The notes under the pieces: model-generated
Told to the model about the DNA's origin: nothing
The model's database searches: none
The model's input: only the letters and a program-made list of their open reading frames with translations
Assembly (NCBI GenBank): GCA_944325445.1
Contig: CALVAG010000004.1
Coordinates: 1 to 64,000, forward strand
DNA from: an uncultured Bacteroidales bacterium
Lineage (GTDB): Bacteria; Bacteroidota; Bacteroidia; Bacteroidales; UBA932
DNA length: 64,000 bases
Direction of reading: 5' to 3'
In this document: positions 17,815-26,501 of the stretch, piece by piece
Numbering within the stretch: the stretch's first letter is position 1
Layout: each line of letters begins with the position of its first letter
Translations under genes and position numbers: made by a program

Positions 17815-19236
17815 CTATCTCCACCGTTCGAGGTCCAATCTTATAAAGATAAACAGCATTGCTGTAAAACTCCACAGAGAGGAGCCGCCATAACTTAAAA
17901 ACGGCAATGGGATTCCGATTACGGGAACTATCCCCATGGTCATTCCTATATTTATGAAAAAGTGCATGAAAAAGCAGCAGGCGATGCAATAGCCGTAAAT
18001 CCGCACGAAATTGTTTTTCTGCCGTTCAGAAAGAACGATGATTCTTATAATCAGACTGCTGTAGAGAAATATGACAATCACGGAGCCTACAAAGCCGTGC
18101 TCTTCCCCTATGGTACAGAAGATAAAATCGGTACTTTGTTCCGGTACGAAATCATATTTGGTCTGTGTCCCGTTCAGGAATCCTTTCCCTAAAAATCCCC
18201 CTGAACCTATCGCTATTTTGGACTGGTGGACATTATAGCCGCTTCCCTTGAGATCCTCCTCTATTCCGAGCAGATTTTCTATACGCGCCCTCTGGTGAGG
18301 CTGCAATATATTGTCGAAAATAAAGTTTACCGAGAAGATAAAGAGAATTGCGCACGCAAAGGATACTGCCATGAATTTGGTATGGCGGAATCTCTTTTTT
18401 ATCCCATATATTACCGCTGTCGCGACGATGGGTATCAGAATTATTACGGCGATATATTCGACCTCCGTCCCGCTAAGGAATTCGAACCGCCTGCCTGATA
18501 CGATTGCGGGAAGATAGGCCAGCAGAACTGCGACAGGAGCCGCTATCAGGCTTTGTTTTATTGTCTGACGGCTGAACGCGCCGTTGAGAACCGCCGCTAT
18601 AGCAAAGGCGATTATTATTGATGTCAGCGGCGAAAATGCGAGCGTGGTTATAAACAGCAGTATGAATGCAAAGCCGAACGCGAGCAGCCATCCGTTCAGC
18701 CCTTCGCGATAGAGCATAAATACAAACCCCATGTAGACCAAGGCGGAGCCCGTCTCTTTTTCCAAAATGATGAGCGCCATGGGAATAAATATCACGGCGG
18801 CTGTAAGCAGCGCGTCGCGCAGATTGGCAAGCCTGAAGTTATGCCTGCTCATTATATAGGCCAGCAGCAGGGAAGTGCTTATTTTAGAGAGCTCTGCAGG
18901 CTGGAACCGTACCGGGCCGAGCACAAACCACGAATTGGAGCCGTTCACCTCTTTGCCCAAAAAGAGCACTGCGGCCAGAAGCGCAAGCACTATCAGATAT
19001 ATTCCGGGAGAAAGGACACTGTAAACCTTCGGGGTTATGACAAATATGATTACCGCTGCAATAGCCAGCGCAGAGAGTATCCAGATGAACTGCATCCCGT
19101 AGCGCTGAGAGAAATCCAGAATGGAGCTGTGTTCTTCGGTATAGATAGACGAGTATATGTTTAGCCATCCCGTTATCACCAGCATAAGATAACAGATAAT
19201 AAGCCACCAGTCCAGTTTTCTGTAATAACTCTTCAT
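17815..19236 (-). CDS. rodA: Peptidoglycan glycosyltransferase RodA (SEDS family)
   Basis: This 473-residue polytopic protein is the SEDS polymerase of the rod complex, which extends glycan strands from lipid II. The SEDS signatures are present: RFQPAELSKI (about residue 115-125), the loop GFLNGTQTKYDFVPEQSTDFIF with the catalytic Asp, and the C-terminal GIPLPFLSYGGSS. It is longer than the E. coli protein because of an inserted stretch of helices in the middle (about residues 180-310). It is called RodA and not FtsW because it is the last gene after mreBCD and its partner PBP2. Its ATG directly follows the mrdA stop (TAGATG), which implies coupled translation. Confidence 0.93.
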   Translation of the reverse strand: MKSYYRKLDWWLIICYLMLVITGWLNIYSSIYTEEHSSILDFSQRYGMQFIWILSALAIAAVIIFVITPKVYSVLSPGIYLIVLALLAAVLFLGKEVNGSNSWFVLGPVRFQPAELSKISTSLLLAYIMSRHNFRLANLRDALLTAAVIFIPMALIILEKETGSALVYMGFVFMLYREGLNGWLLAFGFAFILLFITTLAFSPLTSIIIAFAIAAVLNGAFSRQTIKQSLIAAPVAVLLAYLPAIVSGRRFEFLSGTEVEYIAVIILIPIVATAVIYGIKKRFRHTKFMAVSFACAILFIFSVNFIFDNILQPHQRARIENLLGIEEDLKGSGYNVHQSKIAIGSGGFLGKGFLNGTQTKYDFVPEQSTDFIFCTIGEEHGFVGSVIVIFLYSSLIIRIIVLSERQKNNFVRIYGYCIACCFFMHFFINIGMTMGIVPVIGIPLPFLSYGGSSLWSFTAMLFIFIRLDLERWR

Positions 19237-21078
19237 CTACTCCCTTTTATAAAGTTTTGCCGCTTCAATCAAATTCGATTCCGCCATATATTTTTCGAGT
19301 TCCGGGCGGCTGATTTCTCCGGTAAGATATTTTTCTACCAGCAGCGAGGCTATGGGAGCCGCCCATGTGCCGCCGAAACCTGCATTTTCCAGATATACGG
19401 CAACTGCGATTTTCGGCTCATCCTTGGGGGCGAAGCAGATAAATACGGCATTGTCTTTTCCATGGGGATTCTGGGCCGTACCGGTCTTTCCGCATATTTC
19501 CAGTCCCTTTACCCTTGCGCGCGATGCGGTTCCTCCGCTGCCCGGTTTGCTGTTTACAGCCATATACATCCCCTCTACTACCGGATCGAAATACCCGCTG
19601 TCGATTGCAGTATAACGGCGTTCTGTAAAGCGTTCGCTTATCGTACTGTCCGGAATGGATTTTACCAGATGAGGCGTATAGAAATAACCTCTGTTGGCAA
19701 TTATCGCGGCGAGGTTGGCCAGATGGAGCGGCGTGGTGCCTATCTCTCCCTGTCCTATCGAGAGCGAGATTATTGTAGAGGTTCTCCAGCTCCCCTTGCC
19801 GTATATTTCGTTGTAAGTCTCCGCGGTCGGAAGCGTCCCTCCCAATTCCGCAGGAAAATCGCTGCCCAGCTTCTCTCCGAATCCCATGCTCTCCACATAG
19901 CTGCGCCATTTGGCAAATGATTCGTCCATATTCTCATACAGGGGATTTTCCAGAATCTCCTTCAGCACATAGCAGAAATAGGCATTGCACGACATCATTA
20001 TCGCGTGCGGGAAGTCGAGCGGAGAGCGGTGCGCATGGCACCGCAATATCCGTGTAGGGGTGTAATAGTACCCGCCCCTGCACGGATATTGGCTGCTTTC
20101 GCTTATCACCCCCTCCTGAAGCCCTATGAGCCCGTTTACAATCTTGAACACAGAGCCGGGAGGGTAGGCAGACATTACCGCCCTGTTGAACATCGGCTTG
20201 TAGGGGTCATTGATTATTTCGTTGTAATATCTGCTGATGTTGGCAATCTTGGATATCTCTATCCCCGGGCTGGAGATAAGCGAAAGTATCTCTCCGCTCG
20301 CCGGTTCTATGGCCACTATGCTTCCCACCTTGTTCTGCATCAGATATTCTCCGTATTGCTGCAGCTCCCCGTCTATTGTAGTCACTATATTTTTGCCCGG
20401 TATTGCAGGCTTGTCGTAGGCTCCCTCTGCAAGGGGGGAGAGAATCCTGTTATGGACATCTCGCTGCATTATGGTATAGCCCTTTTCTCCCTTCAAAACG
20501 GATTCATACGAGAGCTCGAGCCCGCTCGCCCCCACATAATCCCCCATGCGGTACGACGGGTTTTTCTGCAGAAATTCATCGCTTACCTCGGTAGTATATC
20601 CGAACAGGTTGGCCCCTGCATTGTACGGATAGTCGCGAATGCTTTTCGAGGTGGCGCTGAAGCCGGGAAATTTGTAAATCTGCTCCAGGAAAATGCCGTA
20701 TTCCTGCTCCGTAACCTGTTTGAGAAAGACAACGCTCTGGTATCCTATCCTTCTTCTGTTCTTTTTATATTCCGCCATCTTCTCCCTTACGAATTCCTTC
20801 TCTATGGAGAATATCCTGCATAGTGCGGCGGTATCGAAAGGCTGCAAGTCCACGGGGGTTACCATAATGTCGTAGCTGTTCCGGTTGCTTACAAGAATAT
20901 TCCCGTTGCGGTCGAGGATAAGCCCCCTTACGGGATATATCGTAATGTACTTATAGGCATTGTTCTCTGCCGAGATTTTATACTCCGTATCTATTATCTG
21001 CAAAAAAAAGAGCCTGATTACAAGTACAAGAGCTACTATAACCACCCCTATTGCCAATATGCGGCTTTTGTTGTTCAA
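19237..21078 (-). CDS. mrdA: Penicillin-binding protein 2 (elongasome transpeptidase)
   Basis: This 613-residue class B PBP cross-links peptidoglycan with RodA. An N-terminal membrane anchor (about 8-28) is followed by a dimerisation/pedestal domain (from YPVRGLILDRNG, residue 48) and the transpeptidase domain. The active-site motifs are Ser309-V-F-Lys312 in PPGSVFKI, Ser363-Cys-Asn365, and Lys531-Thr-Gly. The start is a TTG at 21078: a strong GGAGG (21086-21090) lies seven bases upstream, and there is no in-frame ATG nearby. An out-of-frame ATG at 21083 gives only Met-Val-stop and overlaps the TTG. It lies in the mreBCD-mrdA-rodA order typical of Bacteroidota. Confidence 0.94.
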   Translation of the reverse strand: MNNKSRILAIGVVIVALVLVIRLFFLQIIDTEYKISAENNAYKYITIYPVRGLILDRNGNILVSNRNSYDIMVTPVDLQPFDTAALCRIFSIEKEFVREKMAEYKKNRRRIGYQSVVFLKQVTEQEYGIFLEQIYKFPGFSATSKSIRDYPYNAGANLFGYTTEVSDEFLQKNPSYRMGDYVGASGLELSYESVLKGEKGYTIMQRDVHNRILSPLAEGAYDKPAIPGKNIVTTIDGELQQYGEYLMQNKVGSIVAIEPASGEILSLISSPGIEISKIANISRYYNEIINDPYKPMFNRAVMSAYPPGSVFKIVNGLIGLQEGVISESSQYPCRGGYYYTPTRILRCHAHRSPLDFPHAIMMSCNAYFCYVLKEILENPLYENMDESFAKWRSYVESMGFGEKLGSDFPAELGGTLPTAETYNEIYGKGSWRTSTIISLSIGQGEIGTTPLHLANLAAIIANRGYFYTPHLVKSIPDSTISERFTERRYTAIDSGYFDPVVEGMYMAVNSKPGSGGTASRARVKGLEICGKTGTAQNPHGKDNAVFICFAPKDEPKIAVAVYLENAGFGGTWAAPIASLLVEKYLTGEISRPELEKYMAESNLIEAAKLYKRE

Positions 21079-21114
21079 ACCATTTCCTCCCTTTCCGGTT
21101 TCATCATGCCGGCC

Positions 21115-21633
21115 TTATCTTTTCTCTAAAAAACCTCTGAACAAGGTAAATTCTGCAAGCATGATTATAAATGTATTCAGCAGCACGTTTATTATGAAAC
21201 GGGCCAATGTGTAGGCAAACGAGAAGTACAGGACATTGTCCAGGGCAATGTAAAAGAGAAAGAAAACCGAGCATAGCGCGAGCGAAACCAATGCAAATGC
21301 CCCCTTGCCTGCCGTTGCCGAGCTTATTTCCGAAAGATTCTCCCTTGTCGCCTTGCTCACTATGAGTTTCAGAACAGGTTCTTTAAAAAAGGCGACCGCA
21401 ACGAGCGCGGCGGCATTGAGCCCCATAACGCCGTCGTACGACAAATCAGTCAGAAGCCCGATTATAAATGCGAAGACCATTGTGAGCGATTTGCTGTAGT
21501 TGTACGGCAAAAACAGAACAGGCAGCGGCGTTATGACAATATAGACCATCTGGTGCAGGTTTATGAACTCTGCAATGAATATCTGTACAAGCAGTGTGAT
21601 AATGGTGAATATTATAAATCTCGCTCCTGTCAT
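21115..21633 (-). CDS. mreD: Rod shape-determining protein MreD
   Basis: This small, very hydrophobic protein (172 residues, about five membrane segments) lies between mreC and mrdA. MreD sequences are poorly conserved. The call rests on size, hydrophobicity, the segment LPVLFLPYNYSKSLTMVFAFIIGLLTDLSYDGVMGLNAAALVAVAFF, which resembles the family's middle helices, and above all operon position. It belongs to the elongasome and links MreC to the membrane complex. It starts five bases after the mreC stop. Confidence 0.88.
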   Translation of the reverse strand: MTGARFIIFTIITLLVQIFIAEFINLHQMVYIVITPLPVLFLPYNYSKSLTMVFAFIIGLLTDLSYDGVMGLNAAALVAVAFFKEPVLKLIVSKATRENLSEISSATAGKGAFALVSLALCSVFFLFYIALDNVLYFSFAYTLARFIINVLLNTFIIMLAEFTLFRGFLEKR

Positions 21634-21638
21634 TCCCT

Positions 21639-22484
21639 TTATCTTTTATTGAGGCCCGATAGAGAATCAATCTCAACCATATCGCGGTTCCTGACAACGA
21701 ATACATAATCCAGCAAAGTATAATCCTGGAACAGTTCCACCTTTGCGGACTTATGCATTCCGCTTGTCAATTTGGACTCCTTGACAACGCCGAGCGGTAT
21801 ATCTGCAGGAAATATTGCGGAATGGCCGCTGGTGTAGACGGTATCTCCGTTATTGATTTCTATATGTTGCTGAATATCTGTAAGCAATGCGCCGTTTGCC
21901 GACTTTCCGTCCCAGCTCAGAATGCCGAATGCATTCTTTCTGCCCAGTTTTGCGCTTATCTGTTGTGTGGGATTGAGAAACGAGAGTGCGACCGAATAAT
22001 TCTCCCCTACCGAGCGTATGATGCCTACAACGCCTTCGGCAGTCACCACGCCCATGTCTTCGGTAATGCCGTCCGATGCCCCCTTGTTCAGGATAACGTA
22101 GTTATGTCCGCTGTTGAGCTTGTTCTTCACTACTTTGGCCCAGTCGTATTCGAATATGGAGAGGGTGTCGTCATTTATGTTGCGGCAGTGCAGCAGCAGG
22201 CTGTCCCCTTCGAGTCTCTCGATAATCGCCTTAAGTCTGGAGTTTTCGGAGAGCAGAACCGCATTCTGCCCGGCTATATCCTCTTGCAGCCGGTTGAGCT
22301 TGAAATATTTTCTGGCCCTGTCGTTTTTCTCCCAAAAAAAGGATTGGACCGCTTCTATCTTCCTGTTCAATAAAAAACGCTCGATGACTCCGTCTCTTGC
22401 AATCAGAAAGAGACATAACGCCTCGAGCGCTATAAAAAGGAGAATCCTCCCAGCAGCATTGAAAAATGAAGGAGGTATTCTCAT
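21639..22484 (-). CDS. mreC: Rod shape-determining protein MreC
   Basis: This 281-residue protein has one N-terminal membrane helix (about 12-28), a coiled-coil stretch (about 55-95, LQEDIAGQNAVLLSENSRLKAII) and the periplasmic beta-barrel pair. The barrel includes the conserved LNKGASDGITEDMGVVTAEGVVGII and DTVYTSGHSAIFPADIPLGVV. It scaffolds PBP2 and RodA from the periplasmic side. It starts six bases after the mreB stop. Confidence 0.94.
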   Translation of the reverse strand: MRIPPSFFNAAGRILLFIALEALCLFLIARDGVIERFLLNRKIEAVQSFFWEKNDRARKYFKLNRLQEDIAGQNAVLLSENSRLKAIIERLEGDSLLLHCRNINDDTLSIFEYDWAKVVKNKLNSGHNYVILNKGASDGITEDMGVVTAEGVVGIIRSVGENYSVALSFLNPTQQISAKLGRKNAFGILSWDGKSANGALLTDIQQHIEINNGDTVYTSGHSAIFPADIPLGVVKESKLTSGMHKSAKVELFQDYTLLDYVFVVRNRDMVEIDSLSGLNKR

Positions 22485-22490
22485 TTTCTG

Positions 22491-23510
22491 CTATCTCATT
22501 AAGAACGGTAATTTCCCGATGTTTTTTATGGCGATGCTCGTGCCTCTGGCTACAGCCTTGAGCGGGTCTTCGGCTATGTTGAACGGGATGTTTATCTTGT
22601 CGTGCAGACGTTTGTCCAATCCCCTTAGCAAGGCGCCGCCTCCGGTAAGGAATATGCCCTCTTTGACTATGTCTGAATATAATTCCGGCGGAGTCTGTTC
22701 CAGAACCGTGAGGATTGCAGCCTCTACCTTTGCCAGAGATTTGTCGAGACAATGGGCAATCTCCTGGCTCGTAACCGCAATTTCCACAGGATGGGCAGTC
22801 ATGAGGTTAGGCCCTCTTACAATGTAGGGGTCCGGAGCATTTTCCAAATCGATCATGGCGGAGCCCACATTTATCTTTATCATTTCTGCCATGACCTCGC
22901 CTATCTTTATGTTGTGTTGCTGGCGCATGTGCTGCTGGATGTCTGTGGTAAAGACATCGCCGGCTACACGTATGCTCTCCTTGCATACTATGCCGCCCAG
23001 AGATATTACGGCGATTTCAGTGGTTCCGCCTCCTATATCCACAACCATATGGCCGCTCGGGGCCAGAACGTCGAGACCTATTCCCAATGCGGCCGCCATA
23101 GGCTCATATATGATATATACGTCTCTGCCGCCTGCATGTTCCGACGAGTCCCTGACCGCTCTTATCTCCACCTCCGTACTGCCGGACGGAATGCAGACCA
23201 CCATCCTGAGGTTAGGCTGGAAAATAGACCTTCTGCTGTTTATCATCTTCACGAAGCCGCGGATCATAAGCTCCGCAGCGTTGAAGTCTGCAATTACGCC
23301 ATCCTTGAGCGGACGGATGGTCTTTATATTGTCGTGAGTCTTTCCCTGCATCAGTTTTGCCGCATGGCCGTAAGCTATGGGCTTGCCGGTCTTTTGGTCG
23401 ATGGCTACGATAGAGGGTTCGTCTACCACGATTTTGTCATTTACGAATATAACGGTATTGGCTGTGCCCAAATCGATTGCCAACTCCTGTGTCAAGAATG
23501 AAAATGCCAT
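22491..23510 (-). CDS. mreB: Rod shape-determining protein MreB (bacterial actin)
   Basis: This 339-residue protein forms filaments that orient cell-wall growth. The actin-fold nucleotide motifs are present: IDLGTANTVIFV (phosphate 1), VDIGGGTTEIAVISLGG (phosphate 2) and FLTGGGALLRGLD (adenosine motif). I choose the ATG at 23510 (MAFSFLTQE), which agrees with the family. A longer alternative-start reading would overlap purH. It lies only 13 bases after the purH stop, so transcription from purH is likely to run into the mre genes. Confidence 0.97.
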   Translation of the reverse strand: MAFSFLTQELAIDLGTANTVIFVNDKIVVDEPSIVAIDQKTGKPIAYGHAAKLMQGKTHDNIKTIRPLKDGVIADFNAAELMIRGFVKMINSRRSIFQPNLRMVVCIPSGSTEVEIRAVRDSSEHAGGRDVYIIYEPMAAALGIGLDVLAPSGHMVVDIGGGTTEIAVISLGGIVCKESIRVAGDVFTTDIQQHMRQQHNIKIGEVMAEMIKINVGSAMIDLENAPDPYIVRGPNLMTAHPVEIAVTSQEIAHCLDKSLAKVEAAILTVLEQTPPELYSDIVKEGIFLTGGGALLRGLDKRLHDKINIPFNIAEDPLKAVARGTSIAIKNIGKLPFLMR

Positions 23511-23523
23511 GTTTTCAGTGGGT

Positions 23524-25065
23524 TTAATGTTTAAAATGACGTATGCCGGTAAAGAACATCGCAATGCCGTGTTTGTCGCAGCTGTCGATGCTCTCCTGGT
23601 CTCTTATGGAACCTCCTGGTTGGATGATGCTTCTTATTCCCTCTTCTGCAGCTATCTCCACGCAATCGGAGAACGGGAAAAATGCATCCGAGGCCATTAC
23701 GGCGCCCTTGAGTTCGAATCCGAATGATTTGGCCTTCTGTACAGCCTGCTTCAGGGCATCCACACGTGAAGTCTGGCCTACACCGCTTGCAAGGAGCTGT
23801 CTGTTTTTGGCAAGTACTATCGCATTCGATTTGGAATGTTTTACAAGTTTGTTCGCAAAGAGAAGATCTGCTATATCCTCTTTTGCAGGTGCCTGTTTTG
23901 TAACTGTTTTGAACTCTGCAGGGTCCTCTTTGCAATTGTCTCTCTCCTGTTCCAGAACCCCTCCCAGCAGCGAGCGGAACTTGATGCCGGACGGCTTGGT
24001 ATCTTTGTTCACGAGTATGATCCTGTTCTTTTTGCTCTTCAGAATCTCCAATGCCTCTGGCCGGTATGAAGGTGCGATTACAACTTCAAAGAAGATTTTG
24101 TTCATCTGTTCCGCCGTAGATGGATCTATCTCCCGGTTGGTAATCAGAATGCCTCCGAATGCAGATACGGGATCTCCTGCAAGCGCCTTTTCCCATGCCT
24201 CGGTGAGGCTCTCCGCAGAGGCGCAGCCGCAGGCATTGTTGTGTTTTATTATTGCGACAGTCGTCTCTTCGAAATCGGAAATCAGTTCGATTGCCGCCTC
24301 TATGTCGAGAAGATTGTTGTATGAGATCTCTTTTCCGTGCAACTGCTCTGGAAGCGAGCCCTCCTTGCCGTAGTAGAATCCTTTTTGGTGAGGGTTCTCG
24401 CCGTATCTGAGGCCTCTTCCACCGATAATGCTCTTGCTGAAGGATTTTATCGGGTCCTCCAGATTCGAGTTGAAATAGCCGAAAATCGCGGTATCGTAAT
24501 GCGAACTTACGAGGAATGCACTGGCCGCAAAATATTCGCGCTCTTCGAGAGTGGTTTCGGCTCCTCTCTCCTTCAGGATTTTCAGCAGGGGCGCGTACGA
24601 CTCTTTCGACGGGATTATGACAACGTCGTTATAGTTTTTGGCAGCCGCCCTTATGAGCGAAATGCCTCCTATATCTATTTTCTCTATTATCTGCTCTTTA
24701 GACGCCTTGGCATCTACATACTCCTCGAACGGATACAAATCTACGATAACCAGATCTATGGGAGGTATCTCGTATTTTTCGATCTCCTGTTTATGGGTTT
24801 GAGAATCCCTGATGTTGAGGATGCCTCCGAAAATCTTGGGATGCAATGTCTTTACCCTGCCGTCGAGGATGGAGGGGTATCCCGTTACCGATTCGACCGT
24901 GGTTACCGGAACTCCCAATTTCCTGATAAAATCGCATGTTCCGCCTGTAGATAAAATTTTTACGCCGTTTTTATGAAGTTCCCGAACTATCTCCTCGAGA
25001 CCGTCTTTATAATAAACGGATATAAGTGCGCTTTTGATCTTTTTTGTCTCTTTGGAAAATTGCAT
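23524..25065 (-). CDS. purH: Bifunctional AICAR transformylase / IMP cyclohydrolase
   Basis: This 513-residue protein catalyses the last two steps to IMP. An N-terminal MGS-like cyclohydrolase domain (KSALISVYYKDGLEEIV, GGTCDFIRKLGVPV, VKTLHPKIFGGIL) is followed by the transformylase domain. That domain has RYGENPHQKGFYY near residue 220, KHNNACGCA with the catalytic Lys-His region near 265, and a C-terminal VMASDAFFPFSDCVEIAAEEGI. The ATG at 25065 is used. It appears to head the operon with mreBCD, mrdA and rodA, an unusual partner set for a purine gene. Confidence 0.96.
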   Translation of the reverse strand: MQFSKETKKIKSALISVYYKDGLEEIVRELHKNGVKILSTGGTCDFIRKLGVPVTTVESVTGYPSILDGRVKTLHPKIFGGILNIRDSQTHKQEIEKYEIPPIDLVIVDLYPFEEYVDAKASKEQIIEKIDIGGISLIRAAAKNYNDVVIIPSKESYAPLLKILKERGAETTLEEREYFAASAFLVSSHYDTAIFGYFNSNLEDPIKSFSKSIIGGRGLRYGENPHQKGFYYGKEGSLPEQLHGKEISYNNLLDIEAAIELISDFEETTVAIIKHNNACGCASAESLTEAWEKALAGDPVSAFGGILITNREIDPSTAEQMNKIFFEVVIAPSYRPEALEILKSKKNRIILVNKDTKPSGIKFRSLLGGVLEQERDNCKEDPAEFKTVTKQAPAKEDIADLLFANKLVKHSKSNAIVLAKNRQLLASGVGQTSRVDALKQAVQKAKSFGFELKGAVMASDAFFPFSDCVEIAAEEGIRSIIQPGGSIRDQESIDSCDKHGIAMFFTGIRHFKH

Positions 25066-25100
25066 AATCAATCTTTAGAAACTTTGTTACAATTTTTTTA

Positions 25101-25108
25101 CAAAAATA
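25101..25108 (-). promoter_or_regulatory. Candidate -7 box of the purH-mre operon
   Basis: The reverse strand reads TATTTTTG, 36 bases before the purH ATG. The -33 position reads TTAA, so the match is partial. The surrounding DNA is very A/T rich, so a chance match is possible. Confidence 0.4.
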
Positions 25109-25149
25109 TGATTTTTTTATCTTATTTTTAATAGTTTTTTGTATTTATT

Positions 25150-25845
25150 ATGGAGAGTGTTATTCCCTTATATGTGATTATAACTGCAGGAGGGCGCGGA
25201 AGCAGGATGGGGGCCGATATTGCCAAGCAGTTTCTGGAGCTTGACGGGGTCCCTATTTTATATAAGAGTATCGAACTCTTTCTTAAACTTGAAATCGAAA
25301 AGGAGATTATACTGGTTTTGCCGTCGGATTACAAGGAGTATTGGAAAAAATATTGTCTCGACCACTCCATATGGTTCAGGCACAGGCTGGTCTCGGGAGG
25401 AATAACCCGTTTCCATTCTGTAAGGAATGCAATGAAGCATATACCGGACGGGGCAAAGGTCCTGGTTCACGACGGAGTGAGGCCGTTCGTCCCGGAAGAG
25501 CTTTTGAAGCGTCTGCTGGATTTCAGGATGGGGGAGGAGGACGCATACGGCGCGATACCGGTCTTGCCGGCCATAGATTCGATGAGGGAGCGGCTCGATG
25601 ACGGTTCTACGCGGATTGTAAACAGAGACAGGTATCTTTTCGTGCAGACGCCGCAGCTGTTCGATTCCACAAGGTTGAAGATGGCCTACAGCCAGGCCTA
25701 TTCGCCCTCATTTACAGATGATGCCTCTGTCTTTGAAAATGCAGGCTACAAAATCGCCACCGTCGAGGGGAGCAGGCTGAATATAAAAATAACCACTCCC
25801 GACGATTTGAAGACGGGAGCGGCTATACTCTCTTTAATGAAATAG
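25150..25845 (+). CDS. ispD: 2-C-methyl-D-erythritol 4-phosphate cytidylyltransferase
   Basis: This 231-residue enzyme of the MEP isoprenoid pathway joins CTP and methylerythritol phosphate. The N-terminal nucleotide loop is AGGRGSRMGADIAKQFLELDG; an Ala stands where most IspD proteins have Pro before the conserved Lys-Gln. VHDGVRPFV, NRDRYLFVQTPQLF and FTDDASVFENAGYKI are the other family motifs. It is a single gene divergent from purH (84 bases) and ends two bases before the converging Lrp-type gene. Confidence 0.94.
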   Translation: MESVIPLYVIITAGGRGSRMGADIAKQFLELDGVPILYKSIELFLKLEIEKEIILVLPSDYKEYWKKYCLDHSIWFRHRLVSGGITRFHSVRNAMKHIPDGAKVLVHDGVRPFVPEELLKRLLDFRMGEEDAYGAIPVLPAIDSMRERLDDGSTRIVNRDRYLFVQTPQLFDSTRLKMAYSQAYSPSFTDDASVFENAGYKIATVEGSRLNIKITTPDDLKTGAAILSLMK

Positions 25846-25847
25846 AA

Positions 25848-26333
25848 CTATTCGTCCTCTTTATTTCCGGCATTCTGCATATATACCTGACGGTCTATCG
25901 CCTGGTCGAGCGATATCAGCGTTTCGGTCTGCAGTACGGAGGGGATGTTCTGTATGGTATTTATGAGTATCCCCATCAAATGGTTGTGATTAGAGCAGTA
26001 AATTTTGAGCAAAAGCGCATGTTTGCCCGTTACGAAGTGACACTCCACTACTTCCGGGATTTTTTTGAGCGCATCTATTACCTGGGGATATTTGTTCGCC
26101 TCGGAAAGGCTTACCTGTACGAATGCACATACGTTCAGGCCCAAAGTCTGGGGCTTTACAAGCAGACGGGAACCGGTAATGATGCCCATCGATTCCATCT
26201 TTTTGACTCTTTGGTGTATTGCTGCTCCGGAAACACCGCATTCGCGTGCGATTTCAAGAAAGGGCATTCTGGCATTTTTTGCCAGCATCGAAAGGATTTT
26301 TTTATCTACTTCGTCTATATGATATTTAGCCAT
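25848..26333 (-). CDS. Lrp/AsnC-family transcriptional regulator
   Basis: This 161-residue protein has an N-terminal winged helix-turn-helix (about residues 5-60; ILSMLAKNARMPFLEIARECGVSGAAIHQRVKKMESMGII) and a C-terminal RAM/AsnC ligand-sensing domain (about 70-150). Such regulators bind amino acids and form octamers on DNA. The ATG at 26333 fits the family; a longer alternative-start reading adds ten residues. The targets are unknown. A spaced inverted repeat upstream (26387-26454) may be an autoregulatory site. Confidence 0.93.
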   Translation of the reverse strand: MAKYHIDEVDKKILSMLAKNARMPFLEIARECGVSGAAIHQRVKKMESMGIITGSRLLVKPQTLGLNVCAFVQVSLSEANKYPQVIDALKKIPEVVECHFVTGKHALLLKIYCSNHNHLMGILINTIQNIPSVLQTETLISLDQAIDRQVYMQNAGNKEDE

Positions 26334-26360
26334 CTCATTATAATGTAACAATATCAGACG

Positions 26361-26368
26361 CAAAATTA
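26361..26368 (-). promoter_or_regulatory. Candidate -7 box of the Lrp-family gene
   Basis: The reverse strand reads TAATTTTG, 27 bases before the ATG, matching TAnnTTTG. The -33 position falls on the inner arm of the inverted repeat at 26387-26401. Confidence 0.4.
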
Positions 26369-26386
26369 TGAAATTTTATCTTAATA

Positions 26387-26454
26387 AGAGCATATATCTT
26401 ATAAAAAATAACCAAAATATGGAATCCTGCGCTTAATAATAAGTATTATGCTCT
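26387..26454. repeat. Spaced inverted repeat upstream of the Lrp-family gene
   Basis: AGAGCATA (26387-26394) is repeated inverted as TATGCTCT (26447-26454). Similarity extends inward with one-base shifts to about 15 bases per arm (26387-26401 and 26440-26454). The spacing of about 60 bases between arm centres is close to six helical turns, so both arms lie on the same face of the DNA, as Lrp octamers prefer. Function is inferred. Confidence 0.5.
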
Positions 26455-26501
26455 GATAATCACAATAATGCACCATGTGTCATTTTGTTACATATATGGG
26501 G

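Noticed and set aside
17815..19236. Calling the SEDS protein FtsW
   Set aside because: It is the last gene of mreBCD-mrdA-rodA and abuts the PBP2 gene; there are no division or lipid II synthesis genes nearby.
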